Both the position numbers and the translations under genes were made by a program. Of a stretch of 64,000 nucleotides of DNA, positions 18,592 to 26,658 are shown piece by piece. The notes beneath the pieces are model-generated. The model was not told the DNA's origin, searched no databases, and saw only the letters and a list, made by a program, of their open reading frames with translations. This DNA is from Synechococcus sp. CC9605 (GTDB lineage: Bacteria; Cyanobacteriota; Cyanobacteriia; PCC-6307; Cyanobiaceae), in contig NC_007516.1 of assembly GCF_000012625.1 (NCBI RefSeq), positions 620,001 through 684,000 of the forward strand, in the 5' to 3' direction. The stretch's first letter is position 1. The number at the start of each line of letters is the position of its first letter.

Positions 18592-19505
18592 TGGTCAAGC
18601 TTCTCCGTCAACCCAAGCTCTGGATCACGCTGGCCAGCCTGATCTTCATCGCTGTGGCTCTGGCCCAGCAGGCGGGCCAACTGCGTCAGCTGAGCTTGGT
18701 GGCCAACGGTTGGTGGTGGCTGGTGCTGGGGCTGGGCCTCACCTGGCTCAGCATCCTGATCAATGGTCTGGCCTGGCGGGATCTGCTGGTTTGGTTGAAA
18801 CACCCTCCCCAGGGGGTTGCCGTGGTGCCGCTGTTTGTGCTCAGCAACCTGCTCAAGTACTTGCCGGGAGGGATCTGGCATCTGGTGGAGCGGGTCCGGG
18901 TGCTGCGTCCGGTGATTGGCGGCGGCCCGGCCCTGGCCGGGGTGATCCTTGATCCGCTTCTGATCGCCGCAGCGTCCGTTCTTGTTGTGGTTGCTGGTGG
19001 ATGGCAGCAGGGCCTGGCCCTGCTGGCTCCATGGCCCGCGTTGATGATGATTCCTCGCTGGCGCGAGCCCCTTCTGCGTCGACTGGAGCGTTCCAAGGCG
19101 GCGCAATTGCAGTCGGTTGGAAGCGGACCCCTGGAAAGTGAGGGAAGCGGCCGCGGCGGCTATCCCTGGCGGCCCCTCAGCCTTCAGCTGCTGTTTGTGC
19201 TCTGCCGCTTTGCCGGGTTCTGGTGCAGCGTGCAGTCCTTCGGCATTCAAAGTCCGGCACCGTTCACCTGGCTTGCGGCCTTTGGTCTGGCTTATGCCGT
19301 TGGGCTGGTGGTGCCTGGTGCCCCCGGGGGGCTCGGGGTGTTTGAGGCCAGCCTGCTGCTGCGTTTGGGTGCTGCCGTGCCAGAGGCGCAGTTGCTCGCG
19401 GTGGTTCTCAGCTACCGACTCCTCTCCACCCTGGCGGATGTTGTTGCCAGCGGGGCCCTGGTGGCCGATCGAGTGCTGGGCCAACGTTTGAAACGCCACC
19501 GCTGA
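18591..19505 (+). CDS. Flippase-like membrane protein (LPG-synthase TM / UPF0104 family)
   Basis: This 304-residue protein has about seven to eight hydrophobic helices, starting KLWITLASLIFIAVALAQQA. The segments LVWLKHPPQGVAVVPLFVLS and VVPGAPGGLGVFEASLLLRL fit the AglD/lysylphosphatidylglycerol-synthase transmembrane family. Such proteins move lipid-linked sugars or modified lipids. It lacks a cytoplasmic transferase domain. Its ATG overlaps the larC stop (TGATG), and it ends 13 nt before the phosphoesterase gene. Confidence 0.75.
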   Translation: MVKLLRQPKLWITLASLIFIAVALAQQAGQLRQLSLVANGWWWLVLGLGLTWLSILINGLAWRDLLVWLKHPPQGVAVVPLFVLSNLLKYLPGGIWHLVERVRVLRPVIGGGPALAGVILDPLLIAAASVLVVVAGGWQQGLALLAPWPALMMIPRWREPLLRRLERSKAAQLQSVGSGPLESEGSGRGGYPWRPLSLQLLFVLCRFAGFWCSVQSFGIQSPAPFTWLAAFGLAYAVGLVVPGAPGGLGVFEASLLLRLGAAVPEAQLLAVVLSYRLLSTLADVVASGALVADRVLGQRLKRHR

Positions 19506-19518
19506 CCCCCGTGCTGTT

Positions 19519-20511
19519 GTGTTGCTGAGTCGTCGCCAAATGCTGCAGTTGGTGCTTGGCACCGGTCTTACGGCAGCGGCTCTGCCCTGGAGCGCCGCCA
19601 GGGGTGCTGTTCACCGGGTTGGGCTGATCAGCGACCTCAACAGCAGCTATGGCTCCACCAGCTACATCCCTGCCGTGGATCAAGGGCTGGATCAGCTCAT
19701 TGGCCTGCAGCCGGATCTGGTGGTGTGTGCTGGCGACATGGTCGCGGGTCAGCTGCGAGGCCTCAGCGGCCAGCAGCTGGATGCCATGTGGCGGGGCTTT
19801 GAAACGTCCGTTCTGCATCGGCTTCAGGCGGCAGACATTCCACTGCTGCCAGCGATCGGGAACCATGACGGTTCACCGGGGTTCCCGGCGGATCGTGCCG
19901 CTCTGCGTCGGTTCTGGACCCCGATCCGTTCACGGATGGGATTGGCGTTTGTGGACGCCTCACAGTTCCCGTTTCGCTACTCGGTGCTGCAGGACGGGAT
20001 CTTCTGGCTGGTCTGGGATGCCAGCTCAGCCCGTGTTCCTGAGGATCAGCTGGTCTGGGCAAAACAGCAGTTGGCCAGCCCTCAGGCACAAATGGCTCGT
20101 GCTCGGTTTGTGGTGGGTCATCTCCCTCTGGCTGGGGTTGGTCTGGGCAAGGATCGCCCCGGTGAGGTGTTGGAGCGGGGACATGCGCTTCAGGCCTTGA
20201 TGGATGCCGCTGGCGTGCAGGCCTACATCAGTGGTCATCACCACGCCTGGTTCTCCAGCCGTCGTGGCCAGCTCGATCTGATCCAGCTCGGCGCCTTGGG
20301 TAGTGGCCCCCGGCCCCTGCTGGAAGGTGAATCGCCAGCACAGCAGACTTTCACCCTGTTGGAGATCGATGGGGGCAGGGGCACCCTCCGGGAAACCACC
20401 TACGCCGTATCCACAGGACGCCCGCTGTCCTGGTCAACACTCCCCCTCCGTCTCAACACCCGTGCTGGCTCGCTCCAGCGCAATGCATCAGAGCGGTTGC
20501 TGCGGGGGTGA
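19519..20511 (+). CDS. Exported metallophosphoesterase
   Basis: This 330-residue calcineurin-like phosphoesterase has a twin-arginine-type leader: SRRQMLQLVLGTGLTAAALP with an ARGA cleavage region. The metal motifs appear in order: GLISDLNSSYG (an altered DxH, with Asn instead of His), CAGDMVAGQ, PAIGNHDGSPG, VVGHLPLAG and SGHHHAWFS. Cofolded export via Tat suits a metalloenzyme; substrates are unknown. The final 24 nt overlap the 3' end of the convergent permease gene. Confidence 0.85.
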   Translation: MLLSRRQMLQLVLGTGLTAAALPWSAARGAVHRVGLISDLNSSYGSTSYIPAVDQGLDQLIGLQPDLVVCAGDMVAGQLRGLSGQQLDAMWRGFETSVLHRLQAADIPLLPAIGNHDGSPGFPADRAALRRFWTPIRSRMGLAFVDASQFPFRYSVLQDGIFWLVWDASSARVPEDQLVWAKQQLASPQAQMARARFVVGHLPLAGVGLGKDRPGEVLERGHALQALMDAAGVQAYISGHHHAWFSSRRGQLDLIQLGALGSGPRPLLEGESPAQQTFTLLEIDGGRGTLRETTYAVSTGRPLSWSTLPLRLNTRAGSLQRNASERLLRG

Positions 20512-22098
20512 GGAGCCCTCGCGTCTGGAGGAGTGATCCAGCGTGGGCACCAAGGCCATGGCGGCGACCAGCCCCAGAACGAGGATCATCAGGGCCGGCA
20601 ACATCGCTTCGGCCAGCCGTTCATCGCCGGCGTACTGGAACACACGCACCGAGAGGGTGTCGAAGTCGAAAGGCCGAAGAGCGAAGGTGAGGGGAAGCTC
20701 CTTCACCGTGTCGACAAACACCAGCAGCAGCCCAACGGTGATCGGTCCGCGCAAGAGGGGCAGATGCACCCGTTGGAGCACGCGTTGCCACGGTGATCCC
20801 ATCCCCGTCGCTGCCTCATCGAGGCTTGGGCTGATCCGCTCCAGGGCTGCGTCCAGGCCCCCTTTTGCCACCGCCAGAAATCGATCGCTGTAGCCCCACA
20901 GCAGCAGGAGCAAGGGGGCGACCTGCCAGGGGGCGCCGGTGAGCAACAGGGCCAGAGCGAGCACGGTGCCGGGGATGGCGTAACCCGTTCCCGCCAGGAA
21001 GGTGAGGCTTCTGAGCCATGCGGCGGTGGACCAGCGCTTGGCGATGGCCAGCACGAGCGCTGCCGTTACGGCCAAAACAGCAGCGGCCAGGGCTAGCAAA
21101 AGACTGCGGCTGCTCAGGCTGATCAGATCGTCGTTCCAGCTGTTTTGGAGCTGATCCAAGTTGCTGGCGGCCCACAGCAGCGGGGTCCCCAGGCTTACGA
21201 CCGGAGGGATGACGGCGAGCAGTTGCGCCACCCCAGCACGGAATCCATGAAGGTGCCAAGCGGTTGCGTCTCCGCCGGCCACGCCATCGCTCCAGCGTCG
21301 ACTGCGCCTGCGCAGGCTGCGTTCACACACCACCAAGGTCAACACGATCACCAGCGTGATCAAGGCCAAGCTGATGGCGCCTGCGGGGTCGCCGTTGGAT
21401 TGCCAGGTTTCCAGGATGCCTGCGGAGAGACTTGGGATGCCGAGAAGCTGGACGGCACCCAGCTCATTGACCACTTCCATCCCCATGAGTGCGACGCCGG
21501 CGCCGATCGCGGGAAGTGCAATGGGCAAGGCCACACGCCGAAAGGCTGACCAAGGACCAACCCCCAGGCTCCGGCATGCCTCCAGCTGACGCTGACCGCT
21601 GACGGAGAAACTTTCCGTGCTCAGCAGGAACGCATAGGGGTAGGTCGTCAGGGCCATCACAGAGATGCCCCACCCCATGCCGTGAACGGTCCAGCTGTTG
21701 CGACTGCCCAGATCGACAAGGATCGCCGAGAGGAGATAGGCCGGTGTCGCCAGGGGAATCAGCTGTGCAATTCGCAGCCATGCCCGACCGGGAAAACGGC
21801 AGTTGCACAGTAACCAACCATTGGCTGTGCCGAGCACGGTGCCCAGCGTTGCTGTGCCGAGCAGCAGCTGGATGGTGCCAACGATCTGTCGCATGCCATC
21901 GGGGCCAAGATCGCTGAAGCCGCTGTGCAAGGACGTCAGAGCCTCTTTCACCAGCGTCAGAACCGGCCAGATGGCAAACAGGCCCGTGATGAAGGCAATC
22001 AGGATCAGGGCCAGCCGGGTTGGGCTTGGAACAACAATCCGGTTGGGCAGCAACTTCACTTCAGCGATGGGCCGGACACCGTTGCCGCGACATGGCAT
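20488..22098 (-). CDS. futB: ABC transporter permease, Fe(III)-type (FutB/FbpB-like)
   Basis: This permease of about 536 residues contains two six-helix units in one chain, as in FbpB/FutB and ThiP. Each half has an EAA-type loop facing the ATPase: LEACRSLGVGPWSAFRRVAL in the first and LDEAATGMGSPWQRVLQRVH in the second. It probably imports ferric iron with the divergent ATPase gene; no periplasmic binding protein gene is nearby. The start is uncertain. I used the ATG giving MPCRGNGVRP, while an upstream ATG at 22182 would give a charged leader. The iron substrate is inference from family resemblance. Confidence 0.8.
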   Translation of the reverse strand: MPCRGNGVRPIAEVKLLPNRIVVPSPTRLALILIAFITGLFAIWPVLTLVKEALTSLHSGFSDLGPDGMRQIVGTIQLLLGTATLGTVLGTANGWLLCNCRFPGRAWLRIAQLIPLATPAYLLSAILVDLGSRNSWTVHGMGWGISVMALTTYPYAFLLSTESFSVSGQRQLEACRSLGVGPWSAFRRVALPIALPAIGAGVALMGMEVVNELGAVQLLGIPSLSAGILETWQSNGDPAGAISLALITLVIVLTLVVCERSLRRRSRRWSDGVAGGDATAWHLHGFRAGVAQLLAVIPPVVSLGTPLLWAASNLDQLQNSWNDDLISLSSRSLLLALAAAVLAVTAALVLAIAKRWSTAAWLRSLTFLAGTGYAIPGTVLALALLLTGAPWQVAPLLLLLWGYSDRFLAVAKGGLDAALERISPSLDEAATGMGSPWQRVLQRVHLPLLRGPITVGLLLVFVDTVKELPLTFALRPFDFDTLSVRVFQYAGDERLAEAMLPALMILVLGLVAAMALVPTLDHSSRREGSSPPQQPL

Positions 22099-22228
22099 TG
22101 CGACATTGCCATGGAATGAGTCTGGCGATAAACGATGGGGATCTGATTCAGGGCGTGCAAACCGCACACCGGCTTCGATCATTTGTCACTCTCATAAGCT
22201 CGGTCGCTTCCCAAGCTTCATCTGATCT

Positions 22229-23317
22229 GTGGAACAGCTGCTCCCGATGGAGCCAACGGTTGCTTTAAACGGGGTCTGGCACAGCTACGGCGATGCGACT
22301 GATGGCTGGACCCTGAAGGGGGTGGATCTTGAGGTGGCGCCTGGGGAACTGTTGGGCCTGCTGGGCCCCTCCGGCTGTGGCAAGACCACCCTGCTTCGCT
22401 TGATCGCCGGCTTCGAACGCCCACGGCGCGGCACGGTGCAGTTGGATCAGCGCATGGTGGCTGGGGATGGGGTCTGGATGGAACCGGAACGCAGGGGCGT
22501 TGGCATGGTGTTTCAGGACTACGCCCTGTTCCCTCACCTCAACGCTTGGCAGAACGCCAGCTTCGGTTTGCCCCGGCGGAATCCCAACCGTGAACGCGTG
22601 GCCTGGTTGTTCGAGTTGCTGGGGCTGAAGGGGCTTGAGCAGCGCTACCCGCACCAGCTCTCCGGTGGCCAGCGTCAACGGCTGGCGTTGGCACGCGCTC
22701 TGGCCCCAGCGCCCAGGGTGGTTCTGCTTGATGAGCCTTTTTCAAGTCTTGATGTGGAGGTGAGGCTTCGCCTGCGCAGTGAGCTCGCCTCTGTGCTCGA
22801 TGCCTGCGGTGCGAGCGGCGTGATCGTCACCCATGACGCCGGTGAAGCTCTGGCGATTTGCGATCGCGTTGCCGTCATGCGGGATGGTGTGCTGGATCAA
22901 TGTGCATCGCCTTCCGAGATCGTGAGATCACCGGCGACTCCTTTTGTTGGATCCTTTGTGCTCCAGCGCAATTTGATTCCGGTTCAGGCCGATGCCCAAG
23001 GCCAGTTGTCCTGTCTGCTGGGAGAACTGGATGCTTCCTCCCCATGGGTCCAGGCTGACCGCAGGGCCTCCGGCGCCTGTTGTGTGCTGGTTGATCCGCA
23101 TGACATCAATGTCGTCGCCGATGCCGAAGGAGAGGCCAGCGTCCTGGGCCGGGAATTTCTGGGGGATGCATGGGAGTACCGAATCCGTGTTGTGGATGTG
23201 CTGGTGCGGGCCCACTGTCCGATCGATCAGGAGCATCCTCCCCACACCCGTTGTCGCCTCAGCTTCAGCGATGGGGCCAGAGTCACGCTGCTTCCGCTTG
23301 GCCAGGCGTTGACATAA
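22229..23317 (+). CDS. futC: ABC transporter ATP-binding protein, Fe(III)-type
   Basis: This 362-residue ATPase has Walker A (GLLGPSGCGKTTLLRLI), Q-loop (GMVFQDYALFPHL), signature (HQLSGGQRQRLALARAL), Walker B (VVLLDEPFSSLD) and the H-loop (VTHDAGEAL). The C-terminal ~120 residues form a TOBE-like regulatory region, as in FbpC/FutC. It starts at a GTG; an ATG seven codons in is the alternative. It is divergent from the permease. In the ~130 nt between the two I saw only a weak, unconvincing Fur-like half-site near 22185-22200. Confidence 0.86.
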   Translation: MEQLLPMEPTVALNGVWHSYGDATDGWTLKGVDLEVAPGELLGLLGPSGCGKTTLLRLIAGFERPRRGTVQLDQRMVAGDGVWMEPERRGVGMVFQDYALFPHLNAWQNASFGLPRRNPNRERVAWLFELLGLKGLEQRYPHQLSGGQRQRLALARALAPAPRVVLLDEPFSSLDVEVRLRLRSELASVLDACGASGVIVTHDAGEALAICDRVAVMRDGVLDQCASPSEIVRSPATPFVGSFVLQRNLIPVQADAQGQLSCLLGELDASSPWVQADRRASGACCVLVDPHDINVVADAEGEASVLGREFLGDAWEYRIRVVDVLVRAHCPIDQEHPPHTRCRLSFSDGARVTLLPLGQALT

Positions 23318-23344
23318 AAAAATCCTCCGCCGCAGCGGAGGATT
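23316..23344 (-). terminator. Intrinsic terminator after the small membrane gene
   Basis: Read on the minus strand, a 10-bp perfect stem (AATCCTCCGC pairing with GCGGAGGATT, loop TGCG) is followed at once by seven T. It lies 22 nt downstream of the 48-residue gene and probably ends the phhB-cobW-small-gene transcript. Its T-tract overlaps the futC stop codon on the other strand. There is no T-run for the plus strand. Confidence 0.85.
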
Positions 23345-23365
23345 GAGGAAAAAGAATTGATGTCT

Positions 23366-23512
23366 TCAGCGTTGGTTATTACGCACTGGGATGGGAACAA
23401 GTACCGGCTGGCGTAAGCCACCACCGCCGTTGTCGTCATCGGAATCAGCAAGAAGCCACAGCAGAAGGCTGGCGAGAACAAAAAACGTTCCGAGCAGCAG
23501 TGGTTCGACCAT
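23366..23512 (-). CDS. Single-span small membrane protein, 48 aa
   Basis: The protein starts MVEPLLLGTFFVLASLLLWL, one membrane helix, then an acidic-glycine stretch (ADSDDDNGGGG) and a basic tail (VPIPVRNNQR). Size and layout resemble small photosynthetic-complex or thylakoid proteins, but it is not PetG, PetL or any Psb protein I recognise. An upstream ATG would add 12 residues without hydrophobic character. It follows cobW by 53 nt and is followed by a strong terminator, which supports a real transcription unit. Confidence 0.6.
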   Translation of the reverse strand: MVEPLLLGTFFVLASLLLWLLADSDDDNGGGGLRQPVLVPIPVRNNQR

Positions 23513-23565
23513 TGAGGTTTCTCCCATGGCACGCACAATAAGCAGCATTCCCCGGTTCTGCTGAA

Positions 23566-24705
23566 TCAGCTGAAACCTTTTCCTGCATCCGGTGCCACAC
23601 AGGCCTGGAGTTGTTCCCGCAGGGTGGTGTGGTCGATATCGCGGCCGATCAGCACCAATTGATTCTTGCGATCACCGGTCCAGTCGGTGTCGTCGATGGA
23701 AAAGCGTTTGCCCGCCAGATGGAACACATGGCGGCGTTCGCTTTCGTTGAACCACAAGACTCCCTTGGCCCGAAACACCTCCTGTGGCATCTGGTTGTCG
23801 AGGAAGTTCTGGAACTTGCGCAGGGAGAAGGGGCCATCACTTTGGAAGGACACGGAGGTGAATCCCTCGATGTCCTGATGGTCACCGTGGTTGTGGCTGT
23901 GGTGATGGTGGCCATGGTCATGACTGTCCCCATGGCTGTGGTCATGCCCATGGCTGTGATCGTGCCCTTGGCTGTGATCGTGTCCGCGGTCATGACCGTG
24001 ATCGTGGTTATGGCTGCAGTGGCCATGGTCGTGGTCGCAGTCGCTGTGATCCAGGCTCGGATCGTCGGCAGGGGAACTCACCTTGTCGGATTCGAACAGT
24101 CCAACGCTGAGCAGTAGGGGCAAGGGCACGTCTCCTTTCACCGACCGCAGGATCCGCGCATCGTTCTTGACGTCTCTGAGTTGCTGTTCGACAGCCTCGA
24201 GCCGCTCCTCGGAGACGAGGTCGCACTTGTTCAGCAGCAGGATGTCGCCGTAAATCACCTGGGCCCGGCCAACTTCCGTGTCCAGAACGACGTCGTCGAA
24301 GTTTTCTGCATCGATCAACGTGATGATCGAATCCAGGCGGGTTTGGTCCCGCAGCTCACTGCCAAGGAAGGTCATGGCCACCGGAAGGGGATCGGCCAGA
24401 CCGGTGGTTTCCACGACGATGTAATCGAGTGGCTCGGGCCGTTCAATCACCCGTTCCACCGCCTCCATCAGCTCGTCGTTGATCGAGCAGCAGATGCAAC
24501 CGTTGCTCAGCTCCACCATGTCTTCATCGGTGGTGACGATCAGATCGTTGTCGATGCCGATTTCACCGAACTCGTTCACCAGCACCGCGGTCTTCACCCC
24601 CTGCTGATTGCTCAGGATGTGATTCAGCAGCGTGGTTTTTCCCGCTCCTAGGAAGCCGCTGAGAATGGTGACGGGGATGTTGGCGGTGGCTGGTGCGGTG
24701 GTCAT
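23566..24705 (-). CDS. CobW/COG0523 G3E GTPase with His-rich metal-binding loop
   Basis: This 379-residue metallochaperone-type GTPase has Walker A (ILSGFLGAGKTTLLNHI), the metal site GCICCSINDEL (CxCC), ETTGLADPLPV and NKCDLV for guanine recognition. Residues ~220-277 are an Asp/His run with about 25 histidines, followed by the C-terminal CobW domain (GVLWFNESERRHVFHLAGKR). The family delivers Zn, Co or other metals; the very long His loop favours zinc or nickel storage and sensing. The start at MTTAPATANIPV leaves a 19-nt gap after phhB. The metal is not decided by the sequence. Confidence 0.9.
   Translation of the reverse strand: MTTAPATANIPVTILSGFLGAGKTTLLNHILSNQQGVKTAVLVNEFGEIGIDNDLIVTTDEDMVELSNGCICCSINDELMEAVERVIERPEPLDYIVVETTGLADPLPVAMTFLGSELRDQTRLDSIITLIDAENFDDVVLDTEVGRAQVIYGDILLLNKCDLVSEERLEAVEQQLRDVKNDARILRSVKGDVPLPLLLSVGLFESDKVSSPADDPSLDHSDCDHDHGHCSHNHDHGHDRGHDHSQGHDHSHGHDHSHGDSHDHGHHHHSHNHGDHQDIEGFTSVSFQSDGPFSLRKFQNFLDNQMPQEVFRAKGVLWFNESERRHVFHLAGKRFSIDDTDWTGDRKNQLVLIGRDIDHTTLREQLQACVAPDAGKGFS
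23875..24048 (-). repeat. Asp-His/Gly-His codon repeat in the CobW-type gene
   Basis: A run of about 58 codons is dominated by CAC/CAT His codons alternating with Asp, Gly and Ser (units like GHDHSHGHDHSHG). On DNA it appears as repeated GTG/ATG/CCATGG-like triplets. It encodes a flexible metal-binding loop and is a likely site of length variation between strains. Confidence 0.9.
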
Positions 24706-24724
24706 GCGCAAGGACCCACTCGAC

Positions 24725-25015
24725 TCATGCTGGCAGCAGGGCGTCAATGGCGCTGGCCAGCTCCACATCCAGGCTGCTGAGGCCGCCGAGATCATGGGTG
24801 GTCAGGTCGATTGAAACGCGGTTGTAGACGTTGCTCCAGTTCGGATGATGATTTTTGGACTCGGCCAGCAAGGCCACCTGTGCCATGAATCCAAAGGCCT
24901 CCACGAAGCTGTTGAACTCCAGATCGCGGTGCAGCTTGTCTCCGTTCACCACCCAGTTGGGCAGGGTTGTGCTGAGTGCCGACTTTTCGGCAGCATCAAG
25001 ACGTTTAACTGGCAT
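24725..25015 (-). CDS. phhB: Pterin-4a-carbinolamine dehydratase
   Basis: This 96-residue protein carries the family signature [20 protein letters not shown], with the catalytic histidine pair, and [14 protein letters not shown] before it. It dehydrates carbinolamine pterins; in bacteria lacking phenylalanine hydroxylase its role is often in pterin or molybdopterin metabolism or unknown. It is the right length for the family. It sits 19 nt upstream of the CobW-type gene on the same strand, suggesting an operon. Confidence 0.92.
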   Translation of the reverse strand: MPVKRLDAAEKSALSTTLPNWVVNGDKLHRDLEFNSFVEAFGFMAQVALLAESKNHHPNWSNVYNRVSIDLTTHDLGGLSSLDVELASAIDALLPA

Positions 25016-25057
25016 GGCAGCCCTGAATCACTGATCCATCGTGGCTGGAGCTGGTCG

Positions 25058-25669
25058 TCAGTCGCTCAGGTCATGCAATCGATCAATCATCAGATCGGTG
25101 TCTGTGTCGATGCCGTCGTCGGTTTCCCAGGCGTTGGGGTCGTGGCGGGCCTGAATGGCTTGATTGATCCGTTCGCCGTTGCGCAGGTTCAACAGGGTTT
25201 GCGGCGTGGCTGAGGTGTTTTGGGTGTTGCCCTCAGGGGTGGGGCGGCTGGATGGTTCACCGAACAGGTGGCAGGCGATTGTTCTGGAGTGAGCAGCGCT
25301 GCGGTGCTCCCAGAGGTAAACGGCTTGCCAGGTGCCCAGCAGCAGTTGGCCCCTGCTGACGCTCAGGTTCAGGGTCTGGCTGGTGAGCGCGGTTCGGATG
25401 TGGGCCGGCATGTCATCGGCACCTTCGTCGTCATGGAGATAACGGCGTTGTTCCGGAACGGCATCGGCCATCCATGCATCCAGGTCCCGCAGCACCCGTG
25501 GATCTGCGTTCTCGTTGATCGTGAGGCTGGCGCTGGTGTGCAGACAGGTGAGATGCAGAACGCCCTGGTCCAGCCCCGTGCTGCGGATCCAGGTGTTCAG
25601 CCGCCCATCCAGACGGGTGAAGCCCCTCCCCGGGGTTTGAACTGTGATCTGATGCAGGATCTGCTGCAC
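25058..25669 (-). CDS. YjbQ/UPF0047 family protein with C-terminal extension
   Basis: The first ~140 residues match the YjbQ family: GVLHLTCLHTSASLTINENADP with the conserved His/Thr/Asn residues, RYLHDDEGADDMPAHIRTAL, SRGQLLLGTWQAVYLWEHR. Some members act as secondary thiamine-phosphate synthases. About 60 extra residues (PTPEGNTQNTSATPQTLLNL onward) follow, low in conservation signals and acidic. I used a GTG start near the family's N-terminus. A longer ATG form would begin inside the start of the divergent DCC gene. Confidence 0.8.
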   Translation of the reverse strand: MQQILHQITVQTPGRGFTRLDGRLNTWIRSTGLDQGVLHLTCLHTSASLTINENADPRVLRDLDAWMADAVPEQRRYLHDDEGADDMPAHIRTALTSQTLNLSVSRGQLLLGTWQAVYLWEHRSAAHSRTIACHLFGEPSSRPTPEGNTQNTSATPQTLLNLRNGERINQAIQARHDPNAWETDDGIDTDTDLMIDRLHDLSD

Positions 25670-25727
25670 ACCCACCGCTCTCCAGCGTTCTTTCCTTACT
25701 TTGCGTGCTGCAGCACCGTCTGAGTCC

Positions 25728-26135
25728 ATGGCCAGCCCTTCTGCCCCAGAACTGACCCTGCTGTTCGACGGAGGGTGTCCGTTGTGTGTGCGCGAAGTTC
25801 GGTTTCTGCAGCGGCGTGATCGTCAGGCGCGGTTGGGTTTTGTTGACATTGATGCTTCGGATTACGACGCAGCGGCCCATGCCGGCATCAGCTATCGGGC
25901 GGCCATGGGCCGCATTCATGCCATCACAGGCTCCGGGGAGGTGCTGCGTGATGTGGCCGTCTTCCGTGAGGCGTATCGCCTGATTGGTCTGGGATGGCTC
26001 TACGCACCGACCCGCTGGCCCTTGATCGGCAGCGTGGTCGATTGGGTCTATGGGATTTGGGCCGCCCGGCGGCTTCAGATCACCGGACGCGCCGACCTTG
26101 AGACCCTGTGCCAAGGCCGCTGTTATGTGAAATGA
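25728..26135 (+). CDS. DCC-family thiol-disulfide oxidoreductase (DUF393)
   Basis: This 135-residue protein starts with a thioredoxin-like strand followed by LLFDGGCPLCVREVRFLQRR, the DxxCxxC motif that names the family. WLYAPTRWPLIGSVVDWVYG forms a later hydrophobic region and CQGRCYVK ends the protein. Family members are thought to be redox-active, but targets are unknown. The start ATG follows directly from the family's usual length. It is divergent from the YjbQ gene. Confidence 0.82.
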   Translation: MASPSAPELTLLFDGGCPLCVREVRFLQRRDRQARLGFVDIDASDYDAAAHAGISYRAAMGRIHAITGSGEVLRDVAVFREAYRLIGLGWLYAPTRWPLIGSVVDWVYGIWAARRLQITGRADLETLCQGRCYVK

Positions 26136-26141
26136 CTCGCT

Positions 26142-26246
26142 TTACTGAAGCGGAGATGGCTGCCGGTAGATCAGCTTGAGCGGCCAGAGCGCCATGGGCA
26201 GCGCGATGAACAGTGTCGTCCGCATAAGCAGTTCCCGCATCTTCAT
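26142..26246 (-). CDS. Possible 34-aa membrane microprotein
   Basis: A short frame starting at an ATG encodes MKMRELLMRTTLFIALPMAL followed by WPLKLIYRQPSPLQ and a TAA stop. It is one hydrophobic segment flanked by basic residues. It fills most of an otherwise empty gap between the DCC gene and the Nif11-like gene. No ribosome binding site is evident. The case rests on membrane-helix character and clean start and stop only. Confidence 0.4.
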   Translation of the reverse strand: MKMRELLMRTTLFIALPMALWPLKLIYRQPSPLQ

Positions 26247-26330
26247 CAGCAGTTGCGTTGTACGTCAACAGCATGGCCTTGGTTGATCTCAGCGCGCCAG
26301 GGTGACGTCCCAGGCCCGTGAACTTTCAGT

Positions 26331-26534
26331 TTAGAAAAGGTGCTTAAACCCTCCTGCTTGCCACAGGGGATTCGCATTCACCTCGTCAACGGTGAGCTGG
26401 TAGCCATGTTTGGCGGCGATTTCCACCAGCTGTTCTGTGCTGATCTCCTCCTGCATCGCCTTCTGAAGATCGGGGTTCTCGAGGATTGCCTTGAGAAAGC
26501 TTTTCAACGTTGCACTCGATGACAGGGGTTGCAC
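26331..26534 (-). CDS. Nif11-like small protein
   Basis: From a GTG start the frame gives 67 residues: MQPLSSSATLKSFLKAILEN, then DLQKAMQEEISTEQLVEIAA and KHGYQLTVDEV. This is the Nif11/NHLP leader-type pattern (helix with FLK...NPDLQ, then ..L..IA...GY.LT.DEV). Such peptides serve as leaders for modified natural products (prochlorosins) or stand alone. The C-terminus is NPLWQAGGFKHLF, with a Gly-Gly pair but only five residues after it. No lanthionine synthetase gene is in the window. The frame is open further upstream, but that part does not look coding. Confidence 0.68.
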   Translation of the reverse strand: MQPLSSSATLKSFLKAILENPDLQKAMQEEISTEQLVEIAAKHGYQLTVDEVNANPLWQAGGFKHLF

Positions 26535-26658
26535 GGCGTGACCAACAACATCCTTTCCATCAATAGCCCTGTGGGGACACTTCGGCTGCCCCTCCTGATG
26601 CAAGGCCTTGGTTGCGTGGTTCTTCTCGCCATGATGATCCGATCTTTGCTGCAGCGTC

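Noticed and set aside
22170-22228. Possible Fur box between the divergent iron-type ABC genes
   Set aside because: Only a half-site-like TGAGAGTGACAAATGA is visible on the minus strand, far from the consensus palindrome.
22860-22867. HIP1-type GCGATCGC octamer
   Set aside because: I noticed it inside futC and did not see a marked excess in the sequence; single copies occur by chance and HIP1 is not a feature of marine picocyanobacteria.
23875-24048. Short tandem repeat that at first looked like a CRISPR or satellite
   Set aside because: The units are in frame and encode a His/Asp/Gly loop of a CobW-type protein; there are no spacers.
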